The notes below the pieces were generated by a model. It made no database searches. It was not told where the DNA came from and saw nothing but the letters and a program-made list of their open reading frames with translations. This document shows positions 1 through 10,900 of a DNA stretch of 64,000 bases, one piece after another. Made by a program: the position numbers and the translations under genes. The DNA is taken from NCBI GenBank assembly GCA_029891345.1, contig CM056993.1:224821924-224885923 (forward strand), in the 5' to 3' direction. Within the stretch, counting starts at the first letter, position 1. Each line of letters opens with the position of its first letter. The stretch comes from Dryococelus australis. Its lineage: Eukaryota > Arthropoda > Insecta > Phasmatodea > Phasmatidae.

Positions 1-268
1 AAACATTTTTATTTCGATATAGATTATCAACACCAGTAAATTCTAAAAAATGTTGTTAACTTGCTGATCTTAATAAAGCATTTATAATTTTTGATGTTAT
101 ACCTGGATTATCAACAGTTTCAACAATATTTCCATCTTTTGAGTTTTCTAATATTGAAAATTGGAAAGGAAAAAAGTTTGAACAAACGTCAATATTATCT
201 GGTTCATCATAGTTTGCCGCATCTCCAACCCTCTTTAGTAAACTAAATTGTTCATAAACAATTTGCAT
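1..268 (-). pseudogene. Unassigned Polinton ORF, runs off left edge
   Basis: A minus-strand coding stretch enters from the left window edge and begins near 268. It sits directly upstream of, and divergent from, the recognisable Polinton genes. It has ordinary protein-like composition (for example KRVGDAANYDEPDNIDVC) and no low complexity. From its position it is probably part of a structural protein, and the major capsid protein is the obvious missing gene of this element, but I cannot confirm that from sequence alone. It belongs to the broken Polinton. Confidence 0.45.
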
Positions 269-269
269 T

Positions 270-870
270 TGTGATACAAAAGTAACGATAAATAATTATA
301 CACTATATGCTAAGGATAAAGGATATAAATTAACACGAGGTCTTTGTAATTTGTTAACAGAAAATTCACAAGAAGCCATTGAGAGAAAATTGTATGATGA
401 GGATTATGAAAACTCTGCAGAAATTGTTAAAACAACCAATGCTGTATTGCAACACTATAATCCTAATAAAAAGGTAGCTTCGATTGGAGGTTTGCTAGTA
501 TAATTATATAATAAGCCCGATTTATGAAACGTATATATAATCACAATCAAGATCAGCACCAAACACACCACAAGAAAGATTTCTCCAAGAACTCCTAGAT
601 CTGGAGAAGGAATAAAAAATACAATAGTGTGCCAAAAAAAAATATGTTTGGATGGATGATGTTAGAGAGTTAATAGACAGATTGGCAATTATTCACGGCG
701 AAGAAAATGCTGGTAGTAACGATTATATCAACGAAAAAGTAAACGTAATGAATATGCTAAACAATAACATTTCTGATTTGGTTGTTAATAATAGAAAGGG
801 AATTCATTATCTTAAAATAGTTTTAAATGTAATCCACGCTCATTTTGGAATTCTGAACATCATGGTAAAG
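270..870 (+). pseudogene. Polinton-specific protein, DDPNELVDRL family
   Basis: The pieces match a protein family found in many arthropod Polintons whose function is not known. The middle part has the GLxxLLT motif followed by an acidic tract and TNA (LTRGLCNLLTENSQEAI, then IVKTTNAVLQHYNP). The end has the family's hallmark (MDDVRELIDRLAIIHGEENA), corresponding to the usual DDPNELVDRLRLL motif with a following AGN-like stretch. It sits upstream of the PLA2-like and protease pieces, the common order in this element type. The identification rests on remembered family motifs. It is broken, and the same family appears again at 59848-60370. Confidence 0.7.
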
Positions 871-1380
871 GCATTACAAACTGGGCATTAAACAATTTAA
901 ATTTACCCAAAATGCATTTGCCTGGTTATAATGATTGTGGTCCATTAAAGAAATTAAACGAAATTAAGATAACAAATATAACTCTGGGTATTCCTTTGAG
1001 GAATTAAAAGTTTGGGTGTAGATAAATTTTTAAAAGATGATAAAATTACGAGAATAAATAAAAAATTTAAAGAAAACGAAAGCATTAAATCAACTTTATT
1101 ATTGCCAACAGTCAAAAAATGGCCAAAAAAAATCTGGAAGTGGTTTACACCAAAGGAATTATTCCTATTATACATGTTGCTTTAGGTACACTTGGCGCCT
1201 TAGCTGGAGCCGCTAGTGAGATTTACAATTCTGTTGAACAAACTAGAAAAAATAGTTAGATAAAATAGAAAACAATTGGAAGAACAGCAGAGACACAATT
1301 TAGCAATGGACAACAAGGCTGAAAGTCAATTAAAAAGAGGAAGGCGGAAAATTTTTTCTCTACATTATCTAATATTGATA
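870..1380 (+). pseudogene. Polinton PLA2-like / membrane-active protein region
   Basis: The first part carries an LPKMHLPGYNDCGP-like stretch, resembling the LPGxNxxGPGT motif of parvovirus-type phospholipase A2 domains that many Polintons encode. The second part has a small-residue, Ala/Gly-rich segment (LGTLGALAGAASEIYNSV) followed by a charged KQLEEQQRHNLAMD stretch. That pairing is typical of the Polinton protein lying just upstream of the protease and fits a membrane-active or virion-interior protein. Function is inferred from family resemblance only. Broken copy. Confidence 0.55.
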
Positions 1381-1424
1381 TTGAAAAATATGTACAAATA
1401 TGAAGTATAAAAAATTTCAGAAAT

Positions 1425-1780
1425 GTTTATATGATTGACGAATTACCAAAAAGTATGCACAAACATGAGTGTGCTGTGGTTAATTTTGACAATTCAACAA
1501 ATCCTGGTACTTATTGGGTTTATTTTAAAGAAAATAACTATGTTTACTATTTTGATTCATTTGGAGGTAATACGCCTACTAAGTTAACTAATTATTAAAA
1601 AAACAGAAATGTTTATTACAATGATGATCGAATTCAGAATTTTAATGAGTTATTTGTGGACATCTATGTTTGATTGTTTTACATCTTTTTTCGAGAGGAT
1701 TTAAGTTTAACGATATAATTTCTATGTTATTAAATTACGGATATATTTGTGAAACGATTAATAAAATCTTAAAAAAAATT
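1425..1780 (+). pseudogene. Polinton adenain-like cysteine protease (PRO)
   Basis: This resembles adenovirus-type maturation proteases (C5/ULP1-like fold) that Polintons use to process capsid proteins. Visible motifs in order are a HECAVVNFDN segment, NPGTYWVYFKE (family GTHWVA), YVYYFDSFGG (family YFDSFG) and CGHLCLIVLHLF (family NCGHxCL around the nucleophile). The order and spacing match a protease of roughly 150-200 residues. It lies between the PLA2-like piece and the fibre-like piece. Broken copy. Confidence 0.85.
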
Positions 1781-1833
1781 TTTTTGACACTTATTCTTAA
1801 GCTTTAATAACATATGTAGATTAGCAGTGCAAT

Positions 1834-2205
1834 TTGAGTGTTTCTACTTTACAAAGTAAACTAACCACTTATTTTGATTTTACAAAATTTTATGTTTCGT
1901 TTTTCGATCATAGAGTCGTTAATATAGCTGATCCCATTGATGGAAAAGATGCTGTCAATAAAAGATTTTTTGATAAACCTTTGGCATATTATGCTTTTAA
2001 AATGTATGTAGATTCAAAATACAATACAATTGTTTCTGATTTAAAGACATACCTAGAATCAAAATATAATATAAAACAGAGTATATTTCTCTTCAAAATG
2101 GTAGAATTGATAATATGGCTGAACCTGTAGATAGAAAAGATGCTGTCAATAAGAAATATTTCTATAAAGAAATAGCTGATAAATTGCAGAATTTAAACAA
2201 ATAAG
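1834..2205 (+). pseudogene. Fibre-like repeat protein of the Polinton
   Basis: The translation carries two copies of a short repeat ending in DAVNK: NIADPIDGKDAVNKRFF near 1920-1965 and NMAEPVDRKDAVNKKYF near 2115-2165. This PxxxxDAVNKxY pattern is typical of tail-fibre or collar-type proteins in phages and also occurs in Polinton proteins of arthropods, where it may form trimeric spikes. The repeats are separated by a stretch rich in Tyr and Lys with helical character. The role as a fibre is an inference from the repeat. Broken copy. Confidence 0.5.
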
Positions 2206-2590
2206 TTTTCAAATTATTGTGATACACTTGTTAACTCGAAAATTGAAAAATACAGGGAACAAAAATCAGAAATATTTTATTTGCCTGCAAAGTTGAATAA
2301 AAGTAATAACAATTTTCATTTAGATAATAATAAAATTTTCTTTACTTTTTGATGGATTGTAATGTTTATAAAATAATTACTGTTAATCCCAGTGTACCTG
2401 ACAATAATGTGACTATTATTAAGGGAACTCAAAAAAATATATTACAGTAAACCTTTTGATGTTAACATAGGTGATATTTAAACTTTCAAATAAAATAAAA
2501 AAACAAAAATAACTGAAGGATATGATGTTGGCTTGATGGCCACAAAAGGAGTATTCCTAAAATATAAGAATTAATTTTTTTTCTCACTAT
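2206..2590 (+). pseudogene. Unassigned Polinton segment after the fibre-like gene
   Basis: Short open pieces continue on the plus strand between the fibre-like repeats and the integrase, for example one with NVTIIKGTQK-like and KPFDVNIGDI-like content. They could be the distal part of the fibre-like gene or a separate small ORF. No family could be recognised. Confidence 0.3.
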
Positions 2591-2593
2591 TAA

Positions 2594-3655
2594 ATGGAGA
2601 TGACTTGGAGCTTAAAGTGCAAGAAAATCACTAAAAATAATAATATAAAAACGGAAAATACTAAAAATGGGCGACTAGTTCAGAAAAGTATATGTTCAAT
2701 ATGTTCAAAATTGTCAGATGCGAGAGAAGGAATAATTTATGTATTATATAAGCCTGCAAGAAGAAATTTCCCAAGAATAAAATTAATTTCGTATGGTATT
2801 GATGATTTATGGCAAATTGATCTTGTAGAGATAAATACTGGTAATTTGAAAGGAATATCACATATAAACAGTTGATACAAATATATTATGACAATTATTG
2901 ATGATTTTCCAAAATCTACATTTTCTGTATGCATTAAAGATAAAACAGCTAAAAATGTAGCAATAGCTTTAGAATGTATATTAATTAAAGGAAAATCGTA
3001 TGATATTCAAACCGATAATGGGTCCAAATCTTATAATAAAATATTTAATGAACTTATGCAAAAATATAATATCAATCATTATTATTCTTCTAGCGAACTG
3101 TAAGCAAGTGGTGTTGTTGAAAGATTTAATCTCATACCGAAAAATATCATGTGGAAGAGATTTGCTTTGAATGGAAATTATAAGTGGGTCAATATATTAG
3201 ATTTATTAGTTATAGAATAGAACAATACAAAACATAGCAATATCTGAATGAAGCCAATTGAAGTTAATAAAAAAAATGAAAAAATTAATATCGCCATATG
3301 TATTTACTGAAACAAAACTGCAAGCTAAATACAAAGTTGGCGATGTCGATCGTGTAAGCAAGTAAAGAAAATTTTCGAGAAGTGTTATCCTGGTACTTGG
3401 TCAACAGAATTGTTTACTATATGTAAAGTTTTAAATAATGGTTTGCCTGCTTACAAATTAAAAGATACTAAAGGAGAAAAAATAATAGGTACTTTTAATG
3501 GACATGAAATTATGAAAACAGACTACCCCAATGAATACTTGGTTGAAAATGTCTTAAGAACTAAAGACGATAAAATTTATGTATGGTAAGGTTTAGATAA
3601 TTCGCATAACTCTTGGATTAATAAAACAGATGTTTTCAAAAATTTAAATATTTAA
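2594..3655 (+). pseudogene. Polinton integrase (INT) with N-terminal zinc-type region and chromodomain
   Basis: This is a retroviral-type (rve, DDE) integrase as carried by Polintons. The first ~45 codons hold a CKK...CSICS pattern with KTENTKNGR, resembling the Cys-pair domain seen ahead of these integrases. The core starts with LYKPARRNFPRIK and GIDDLWQIDLVE (first catalytic Asp region). It continues with MTIIDDFPKSTF, then QTDNGSKSYNKIFNELM (second Asp region) and a VVERFN-like segment with the Glu region. The end is chromodomain-like, with EYLVENVLRTKDDKIYV and LDNSHNSWINKTDV (the SHNSW motif). The full architecture of the family is present, but the gene is broken. Confidence 0.92.
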
Positions 3656-3869
3656 ATAATAATCTAATTCAAAGGCAAAAATGTAATGCACATTGTTTTA
3701 ATGGACATTTTAACATTCATTTTAACGTTCATTTTAATGTTCGTTTTAATGTAAACATGCTTTCAAAAATTTAAAAATTGAATACAGTTTTTAATTTCAT
3801 TTGTAAACTTCCCATTGTTAATTTTGCTACTCAAATCTAAAGTGATGAAACTAGAATCTTCATCTAACA

Positions 3870-4448
3870 GTTTGAACAAATTTCTAAATTTTTTCATAAG
3901 CCATGTTTCCACCTACAAAATCTTTATAAATATGTTTTAAATTAAAGTCATACTGTCTAAATATACACAGGAAACTAGTGTTATCTCTTACCAACTGTCT
4001 TGGAATTTTCGAATATGTTTGTGCTAAATGAAATACATCAAAATTTTTATGTCTTACTCTAGTAAAATAACCACGAACTAAGTCTCGATTGTCTAAAATA
4101 ACATCATCAAATACAATCTGATCTAAAGGGGCCATTTCCTCAGTATTATTAAAAAAGAATGTCATTTTTTTTAAATTTAATTTTAAATTTTTTAAATGCC
4201 TCATCAAATTCATTTTCTATCATAATATTTTTGGCTTGGTTCAAACTTACTGAGCAAACATACAGTTTATTAAAAACTAATAATTCTAACTTATAAATAG
4301 AATTGGTCATTAAATTGCTTTTCCTAAAATTGTTCGGGCCTACAATTATCTCTTTAATATCATCAGACAATAATTCACCATTCTTTTTATTCTTAGAGTT
4401 TTCTTCAGAAATCAAAACACTGACACCCCAATTAACTTTGTGCAGCAT
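3870..4448 (-). pseudogene. Polinton packaging ATPase (A32/FtsK-like)
   Basis: Two minus-strand pieces together resemble the genome-packaging ATPase of Polintons and large DNA viruses. The upstream piece has a P-loop-like stretch (EIIVGPNN followed by KSNLM) at about 4310-4350. The downstream piece has IVFDDVILD, which matches a Walker B strand, then DVFHLAQTYSKIPRQLVRDN, matching the sensor region of the family (usually YLxQSYxKIPRxxIRDN). It is placed between integrase and polymerase on the opposite strand from the integrase. Broken copy. Confidence 0.85.
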
Positions 4449-4499
4449 AGGCTGCTTTGGCTGCTACTTTTTCATTTCATAACAAATTTTTTGTAATAA

Positions 4500-5190
4500 A
4501 TGGATAGTAAAGTATTTGAGTATACAAATAATAATTCCATACTGAAGCAGAAGCTTCATTTTGATATAGTCAATAATGAAAAATCGATTGCATTTGTTAG
4601 TTTTCGTACAAAATTTTTGACTCCAAATGAAAAAAATGAATGCTGTCGTTGATAAAAACGAAGTTATAAGTATCCTAGGGGCCAATACAATATTGAATAT
4701 TTAAAAAAAGCTATAAATTCAATCGATCCATTTAAAACAAATCACATTGAGTTAACATCAGATAATGTGAAAAACAGAATATCTATCAAATCTAAGATTG
4801 ATATTAAACTTGATGTAGACTATCTGATATTCTTGTTTTTGATAGAAATATTCTTATTGAAAAGGACAAAATTGTTGTAGGTACTAAATTACCTAATTAT
4901 GACCCTTTTAAAACAATAAATGTTCATTGTAACATAGCATATGGTATGTTTATCAAATATGATGAATCAAATTGTTTAGAAACATACATAATTGGTGGTT
5001 TTCCACCAAAAACTATGTTACGCTTTAAAGATTTTATTATTTATGAGCCCGCATATAAAATTTTCTATCAAATTAACAATGAGTGATCTAATCATATTGT
5101 TTTGGAAATTAGAGGCAAAAATGGCAAATTAAATTGATTTCGATGGTGTTGACATCGATATTGTTTTGGAAATTAAGGATTATTAAGATT
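4500..5190 (+). pseudogene. Candidate Polinton minor capsid (penton-like) protein
   Basis: Plus-strand pieces start with MDSKVFEYTNNNSIL and include a SIAFVSFRTKFLTPN-like strand and, further on, INVHCNIAYGMFIKYDE, then a PxxPPKTML-like segment and IIYEPAYKIFYQINN. The pattern of beta-rich strands, the NVHCNI motif and the late P..Y..IN motif resembles a conserved Polinton protein that has been proposed as the penton-type minor capsid protein. The assignment is by recalled resemblance and by position between ATPase and polymerase. Broken copy. Confidence 0.5.
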
Positions 5191-6545
5191 TGCTGTTTCG
5201 ATAACATATGGCACTGTATCGATTCTATTTTCTAATATAATCCTTTTGTCATCATAAGGACTTAATGCTATTTTATTAAGTTGTACTGAATATATTTTAT
5301 GCTTTTCACTTCATATTAAATTAATTGTTCTATATTGTATTTTCTCTTTAAATAAACAATTCTAATAATCACAACACATTTCTTTACACCTTTAGATTTT
5401 TGGTTTTCTTTATCGCCAACTCTATATGTGTACATTTTTGCTCGTAAACCGACAAATTCTTTTATTTTGCCTATAACTTGTTTTATTTATTTGGGGCATG
5501 TTATAAATATTGTCCTTCGATAATCACTTGTATCAAATTTTTCTATCATTGTTTTCATATCTTCATAAAAATCTTCTGTTTTTTTTTGTTATAAATATAC
5601 GAATCGGTATTTCGATAACATCATTCAATTTTATTGCCATATTTTGATTTTATAACATTATAATAATTATACATTAACTCTTTCGATATGTCTGAAATTT
5701 ACATGCCAACATAAATGGGCTTATTAAATTTTACGCTTGTATTATTCACATGTATAGCTGCAAGGTTTTCATTAAATATAGTACTTTTCTTGAAATTTGG
5801 CTTTGCAATTAATTTTTTACATTTTTCATTTGCTATTAGTTTAATGTCCACTGTGTTTCTTATATTTTCCAATATTTTACTAAAAACAGAATTATTTATG
5901 AGCTTAAAAAAATCTTTTTCAAAGACATTTTTAGCATTAGTTCTCATTGTAGTATTTGAAACTATATATTAATTCAACCAATCAGACTGATTATTTTTTA
6001 ATATTCTATGTATTTCAGTAAGCTTTAATCCATTCTTTAGGCATTGTTTTAAATTACGATAGTGTATGATATACTTTTTTTTAATGCAAAGTTGTTAATG
6101 ATGTAGACTTCTTTGTTTTTGGAACTAACTTATTTTCTGAGAAAAATGGAATATCTTTATGCAAATCATGGAGTTCTTGTGGATATTCGAAATCAACTTC
6201 TGATATATAACCATAATTATAATCATCATACAATCATCATACAAATTTAATATATGTTCATAGTAAAAATGAAGTGCTGTATAATTCTCCCATTTAAAAC
6301 CAACATGTGGTAAATAATGTGACATTGCCCAGTCATATAAATTATCATCGAGATATGCCAAATAGTTGGGTTCTCGATTAGAGTTAAAATATTTTGCGCA
6401 GCTGCATCTGCTTTATAATCTTTAAAATAAAGTAAATGCATGTGCGTATCCTTTATACTTTTTGTAAGCTTAAGTGGATAAACTTACCTTCAATAGAGTA
6501 AACATTCATAGACACATCAATTTGCTGTTTGATTTTTGGTATATC
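5190..6545 (-). pseudogene. Polinton protein-primed DNA polymerase B (POLB), N-terminal part cut off
   Basis: Minus-strand pieces match the family B polymerase of Polintons. In order from high to low coordinate they are a MNVYSIEGKFIHLSL strand (family NVFxYE), YLDDNLYDWAMSHYLPHVGF (family YLDANNLYGWAMSQYLP) and DFEYPQELHDLHKDIP. These are followed by FEKDFFKLINNSVFSKILEN (family NDFFKLMNNSVFGKTMEN) and KPNFKKSTIFNENL. The C-terminal region includes NKIALSPYDDKRIILEN. This covers the palm and C-terminal portion. The N-terminal exonuclease region is absent because a mariner-like element lies at its upstream edge. Broken copy. Confidence 0.9.
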
Positions 6546-7545
6546 GCTATTTTTGTCAATATTAACGCCTGAATTTTTATATTTAGTTACTCTATAAAAA
6601 AAAACAGATGTTACAATAACTAGGGCTTTTATGGGTGCATGATCCCAGATGGTCACAATCGCTTCTCTCATGGCACCCTGTGTCCGTGGCTTTGTAGCAT
6701 GCTCAATATTATTCAGAGTATCCCACGAATGAAAATCCAACAACGTTAAATATGGAGATATTGGTGGATACTGAACACTTCCTTTTTTACCCATCTGCCT
6801 CCAACAAATGATTCATTCAAGTGCGACCTTGTGTCTCGATTGTAATATGTAGAAGCACAATCCTGTTGAAAAAAGCAATTGTCATCTGGGTAGAGTTGGC
6901 GAACAGTGGGCACAGTGTTTTCCTGCAACATGGTATGGTAAAATTCGCCTGTCCAAGTTCCATCAAAAAACAATATTCTCACAAGTCCTTTGGTAGACCT
7001 AACGCACCACACAGTTTACGCAGGAAGAATGAACTTCTTTCGATATCATAGCATGGAACTATAAGTGCCCACAGTTGTAATGGTTGACAGTTACATTCAA
7101 TTAAAAAGTTGCCTCATCGGACCAAATGATCACGTCAGTTATGTATACATTGTTGTATATGGTCACAGCCCACTCACAAAATTCGACACATCTGTCTTGG
7201 CCATCTTCATTCATTTCTTGAATTAATGTGCGAATGTAAGGTCTCTATGTTACTTGCTATAAATGCGATGTGCACTCGATTTAGCGACATCTGACTCATG
7301 CGGAGCTGGTCGTACGGGATTGGACGTCTCGCGGAAGGTGCGAATATATTCAACATAGCCTTCATCCAATGTCGTTCTGATCTGCCCTACCGTGGCATCT
7401 TGGGTCAACAGCAACCTCAAGTAAGAAAATTAATTAATTCTTACCTAGGACTGTCTCATCCACAGCCCAACTGCCGTCGGAAAGGTAAGTCCCTAGGCGT
7501 GAATCCATGGTTACCTAGATGTGTTTTTAAAATAAGAACATTTTA
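6545..7545 (-). mobile_element. Mariner-like DNA transposon relic in the Polinton polymerase
   Basis: Minus-strand pieces encode an IS630/Tc1/mariner-type DDE transposase. The N-terminal side has EIRTTLDEGYVEYIRTFRE near 7330-7390. The first catalytic region is DVIIWSDEATF near 7110-7140. The second is FDGTWTGEFYHTML then FFQQDCAS near 6850. The third is the LTLLDFHSWD region near 6740. The spacing from the QQD Asp to the LLD Asp is about 41 residues, so it is a DD41D-like member rather than classical mariner. The C-terminal end (IVTIWDHAPIK, then a RVTKYKNSGVNID-like tail) meets Polinton polymerase sequence at about 6545. The reading frame is shifted at least once between the second and third catalytic blocks, so it is inactive. 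Terminal repeats were not identified. Confidence 0.8.
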
Positions 7546-7935
7546 AGCAAAAGTGATTTAAAAGAATATTTTTTTTTAGAAGGGTCTCGGTTGAAATATT
7601 TTTTTTTTTAATTACATTAAAAAAATTACATTACCAGCTCAATACGCATATAATCTCTTTTGGGAAATATAGTGATGTGAATACAATCAAATATCTTTGA
7701 AAACAATACTCTGTAATGCCGGGTAAAATACCTCACTAATGATGCATTTTACACACTGCCTAACTGAAATGTTAATGTTATTTTGTTAGATATATGGAAA
7801 AGTAATATATTTTACAGTGTAGTTGTTTGGCGTATTTGCATATTTTATTTTTATGGCCATAATTATTTATTTATTATCAACTGATGTAGTGAAACAATTT
7901 TATATTTCAACTGTATTAATTAGTTTATTTTATGT
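7546..7935. other. AT-rich spacer between mariner relic and satellite
   Basis: This stretch is AT-rich with two poly-T runs and no coding sequence I can assign. It carries no recognisable continuation of the Polinton polymerase, which suggests that the far side of the interrupted element was deleted or diverged. Confidence 0.5.
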
Positions 7936-10900
7936 CGTAATGTATTTGGTAGGGCCGTGTGTCGTTTCCAGTAGCAACGTGAGTTTGATTATTTATCTGG
8001 AAGGACGTAAGATAAATCCAGGGGCAACATGAGTTTGTTTATTTATCTGGAAGGCCGTGAGTCGTTTCCAGGGACGAGAGTTTGTTTATTTATCAGGAAG
8101 GCCGTGTGTCGTTTCCAGGGGCAATGTGAGTTTGTTTATTTATCTGGAAAGCCGTGAATTGTTTCCAGAGGATACATGAATTTGTTTATTTAAATGGAAG
8201 GCCGTTATACGTTTCCATGGGCAACGTGAGTTTGTTTACTTATATGGAAGGCCGTGAGTCATTTCCAGGGGCAATGTGAGATTGTTAATTTATCTGGAAG
8301 ATTGTGAGTTATTTCCAGGGGCTATGTGTGATTGTTTATTTATCGGGAAGGCCGCGAGTTATATCCAGGGGCAACATGAGTTTGTTTATTTATATGGAAG
8401 GATGTGAGTCGTTTCGGGGGCAACGTGGGTTTGTTCATATATATGGAAGGCCGTGAGTCATTTCCAGGGGCAAAGTGAGTTTGTTTATTTATATGGAAGG
8501 CCGTGAATCATTTCCAGGGGCAAAATGAGTTTGTGTATTTATTTGGAATGCTGTTAGTCGTTTCCAGGGACAACATACGTTTGTTTATTTATATGGACAG
8601 TCGTGAGACGTTTTCAGGGCAACATGGGTTTGTTTATTTATATGGAAGGCCGTGAGTCATTTCCAGGGGGACCGTGAGTTCGTTTATTTATATGGAAGGA
8701 AGGCCGTGAGTCGTTTCCATGGGCAACGTGAGTTTGCTAATTTTTATGGAAGGCTGTGTGTCATTTCTAAGGAAAACGCGAGTTTATTTTATGAAAGGCA
8801 GTGAGTCGTTTCCAGGGCAACATGAGTTTGTTTATTCATCTGGAAAGCCGTGAGACGTTTCCAGAGGAAACATAAGTTTGTTAATTTATATAGAAGGTCG
8901 TGAGCCGTTAACAGAGGCAACATGAGTTTGTTTATTTATCTGGAAGGCCCTGAGTCGTTTCCATGTGCAATATGACATTGTTTTTTATATGGATGGCCAT
9001 GATTCGTTTCCAGGGGCATCATGAGTTTGTTAATTTGTATGGAAGTTCGTGAGTCGTTTCCAGAGACAACATGCGTTTGTTTATTTATCTGGAAGGTCGT
9101 GAGTCGTTTACAGGGGCAACATGTGTTTGTTTATTTACATGGAAGGTCATGAGTCGTTTCCAGTGGCAACATGAGTTTGTTTATTTATATGGAAAGCCGT
9201 GAGTCGTTTCCAGGGGAACATGAGTTTGCTAATTTAAGAGGAAGGTCGTAATATGTTTCCAGGGGCAACATGTGTTTGTTTATTTTAATGGAAGATCGTG
9301 AGTTGTTTCCAAGGGCAATATGAGTTTGTGTATTAATATGGAAGGTCGTGAGTCGTTTCTTTGGGTAAAAAGAGTTTGTTTATCTATATGGAAAGCCGTG
9401 AGTCGTTTCCAAGGGCAATGTGAATTTGCATATTTATTTGGATTACAGTGAGTTGTTTTAAGGGCAATGTGAGTTTGTTTATTTATCTGGAATGTCATGA
9501 GTTGTTTCCAGGGAGAACATGTGTTTGTTTATCTATCTGGAGGATCGTGAGTCGTTTCAAGGGGCAATGTAAGTTTGTTTATATATCTGGAAGGCCTGGA
9601 GTAGTTTCCCGGAGCAACATGTGATTGTTTATTTTTCTGGAGGGCAGTGAGTCGTTTCCAGGGGCAATGTTAGTTTGTTGATTAATCTGGAAAATCGTGA
9701 ATCGTATGCAGGGGCAATGTGAGTTTGTTTATTTATCTGGAAGGTGATGAGTCGTTCCCAGGGGTAATTTAGGTTTGTTAAGTTTTCTGGATGGTCGTCA
9801 GTCGTTTCCAGGTGGAACATGAGTTTGTGTATTTATATGGAAGGCCGTGAGATGTTTCCAATGGGAACATGTGTTTGTTTATTTATGTGGAAGGCCATGA
9901 GTCGTTTCCAGGGAAATGTGAGTTTGTTTACTTATCTGGAAGGCCATGCGTCGTTTCGAGGGGAACCATGAGTTTGTTTATTTTAATGGAAGCCCGTGAG
10001 TCGTTTCCAGAGGCAACATTGGTTTATATATTTATAACGAAGTTCGCGAGTCGTTTCCTAGGCCAACATGAGTTTGGTTATTTATATGGAAGTCAGTGAA
10101 ACGTTTTCAGGAGCAACGTGAATTTGTTTATATATATATATATATGGAAAGCCGTAAGTCCTTTCCAAGGGCAATGTGAATTTTTATATATTTATTTGGA
10201 TTGCCGTGAGCTGTTTTAAGGGAAATGTGAGTTTGTTTTTCTATCTTGATGGCTGTGAGTCGTTTCCAGGGGCAATGCAAGTTTGTATATATATCTGGAA
10301 GACCACGAGTAGTTCCAGCAGTAACATGAGTCTTTTTATTTATCTGGAAGACCGTGAGTCAATATCAAGGGCCAATGTGAGTTGGTTTTTTTAAATCTGG
10401 AAAATCGTGAGGTATTTCCAGGGGCAATGTGAATTTGTTAATTTTTTTAAAAGCCGTGAGACGTTTTCAGTAGTAACATGAGTTTGTTTATATAACTGGA
10501 AGGTTGTGAGTCGTTTCCAGTGGAAATGTGAGTTTGTTTATTTATATGGAATTCCATGAGTCGTTTCCAGGAGCAACGCAAGGTTGTTTATTTATATGGA
10601 AGGCCGTGAGTCGTTTCGAGGGGCAACACGAGTTTGTTTATTTATATGGAAGGTCGTGCGTCGTTTCCATGGGCAAAATTAGTTTATTTATTTATATGGC
10701 ATGCCGTGAGTGGTTTCCAGGGCAATGTGAATTTGTTTATTTATATGGAAGTCTGTGAGTCGTTTCCAGGGACAACGAGAGTTTGTTTATTGTATGAAAG
10801 GCAGTGTGTAGATTCCAGGGCAACATGAGTTTGTTTATTTTGCGGAAGGCCGTGAGACATTTCCAAATGCAAAACCAGTTTTTTAATTTATATAGAAAGT

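Larger units (their letters stand above)
1..6545. mobile_element. Polinton/Maverick fossil, left end outside the window
   Basis: This is a virus-like Polinton (Maverick) element, recognised from a collinear set of its hallmark proteins: adenain-type protease, rve integrase with a C-terminal chromodomain, packaging ATPase and protein-primed family B DNA polymerase. Two Polinton-specific proteins of unknown role and a fibre-like protein are also present. Genes lie on both strands, as is usual for the family. The element is thoroughly broken, with well over a dozen breaks, so it is an old copy. Its left end runs off the window. On the right it is interrupted by a mariner-like transposon inside the polymerase gene, and I could not find the rest of the polymerase beyond that insertion. 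Terminal inverted repeats were not seen. Confidence 0.93.
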
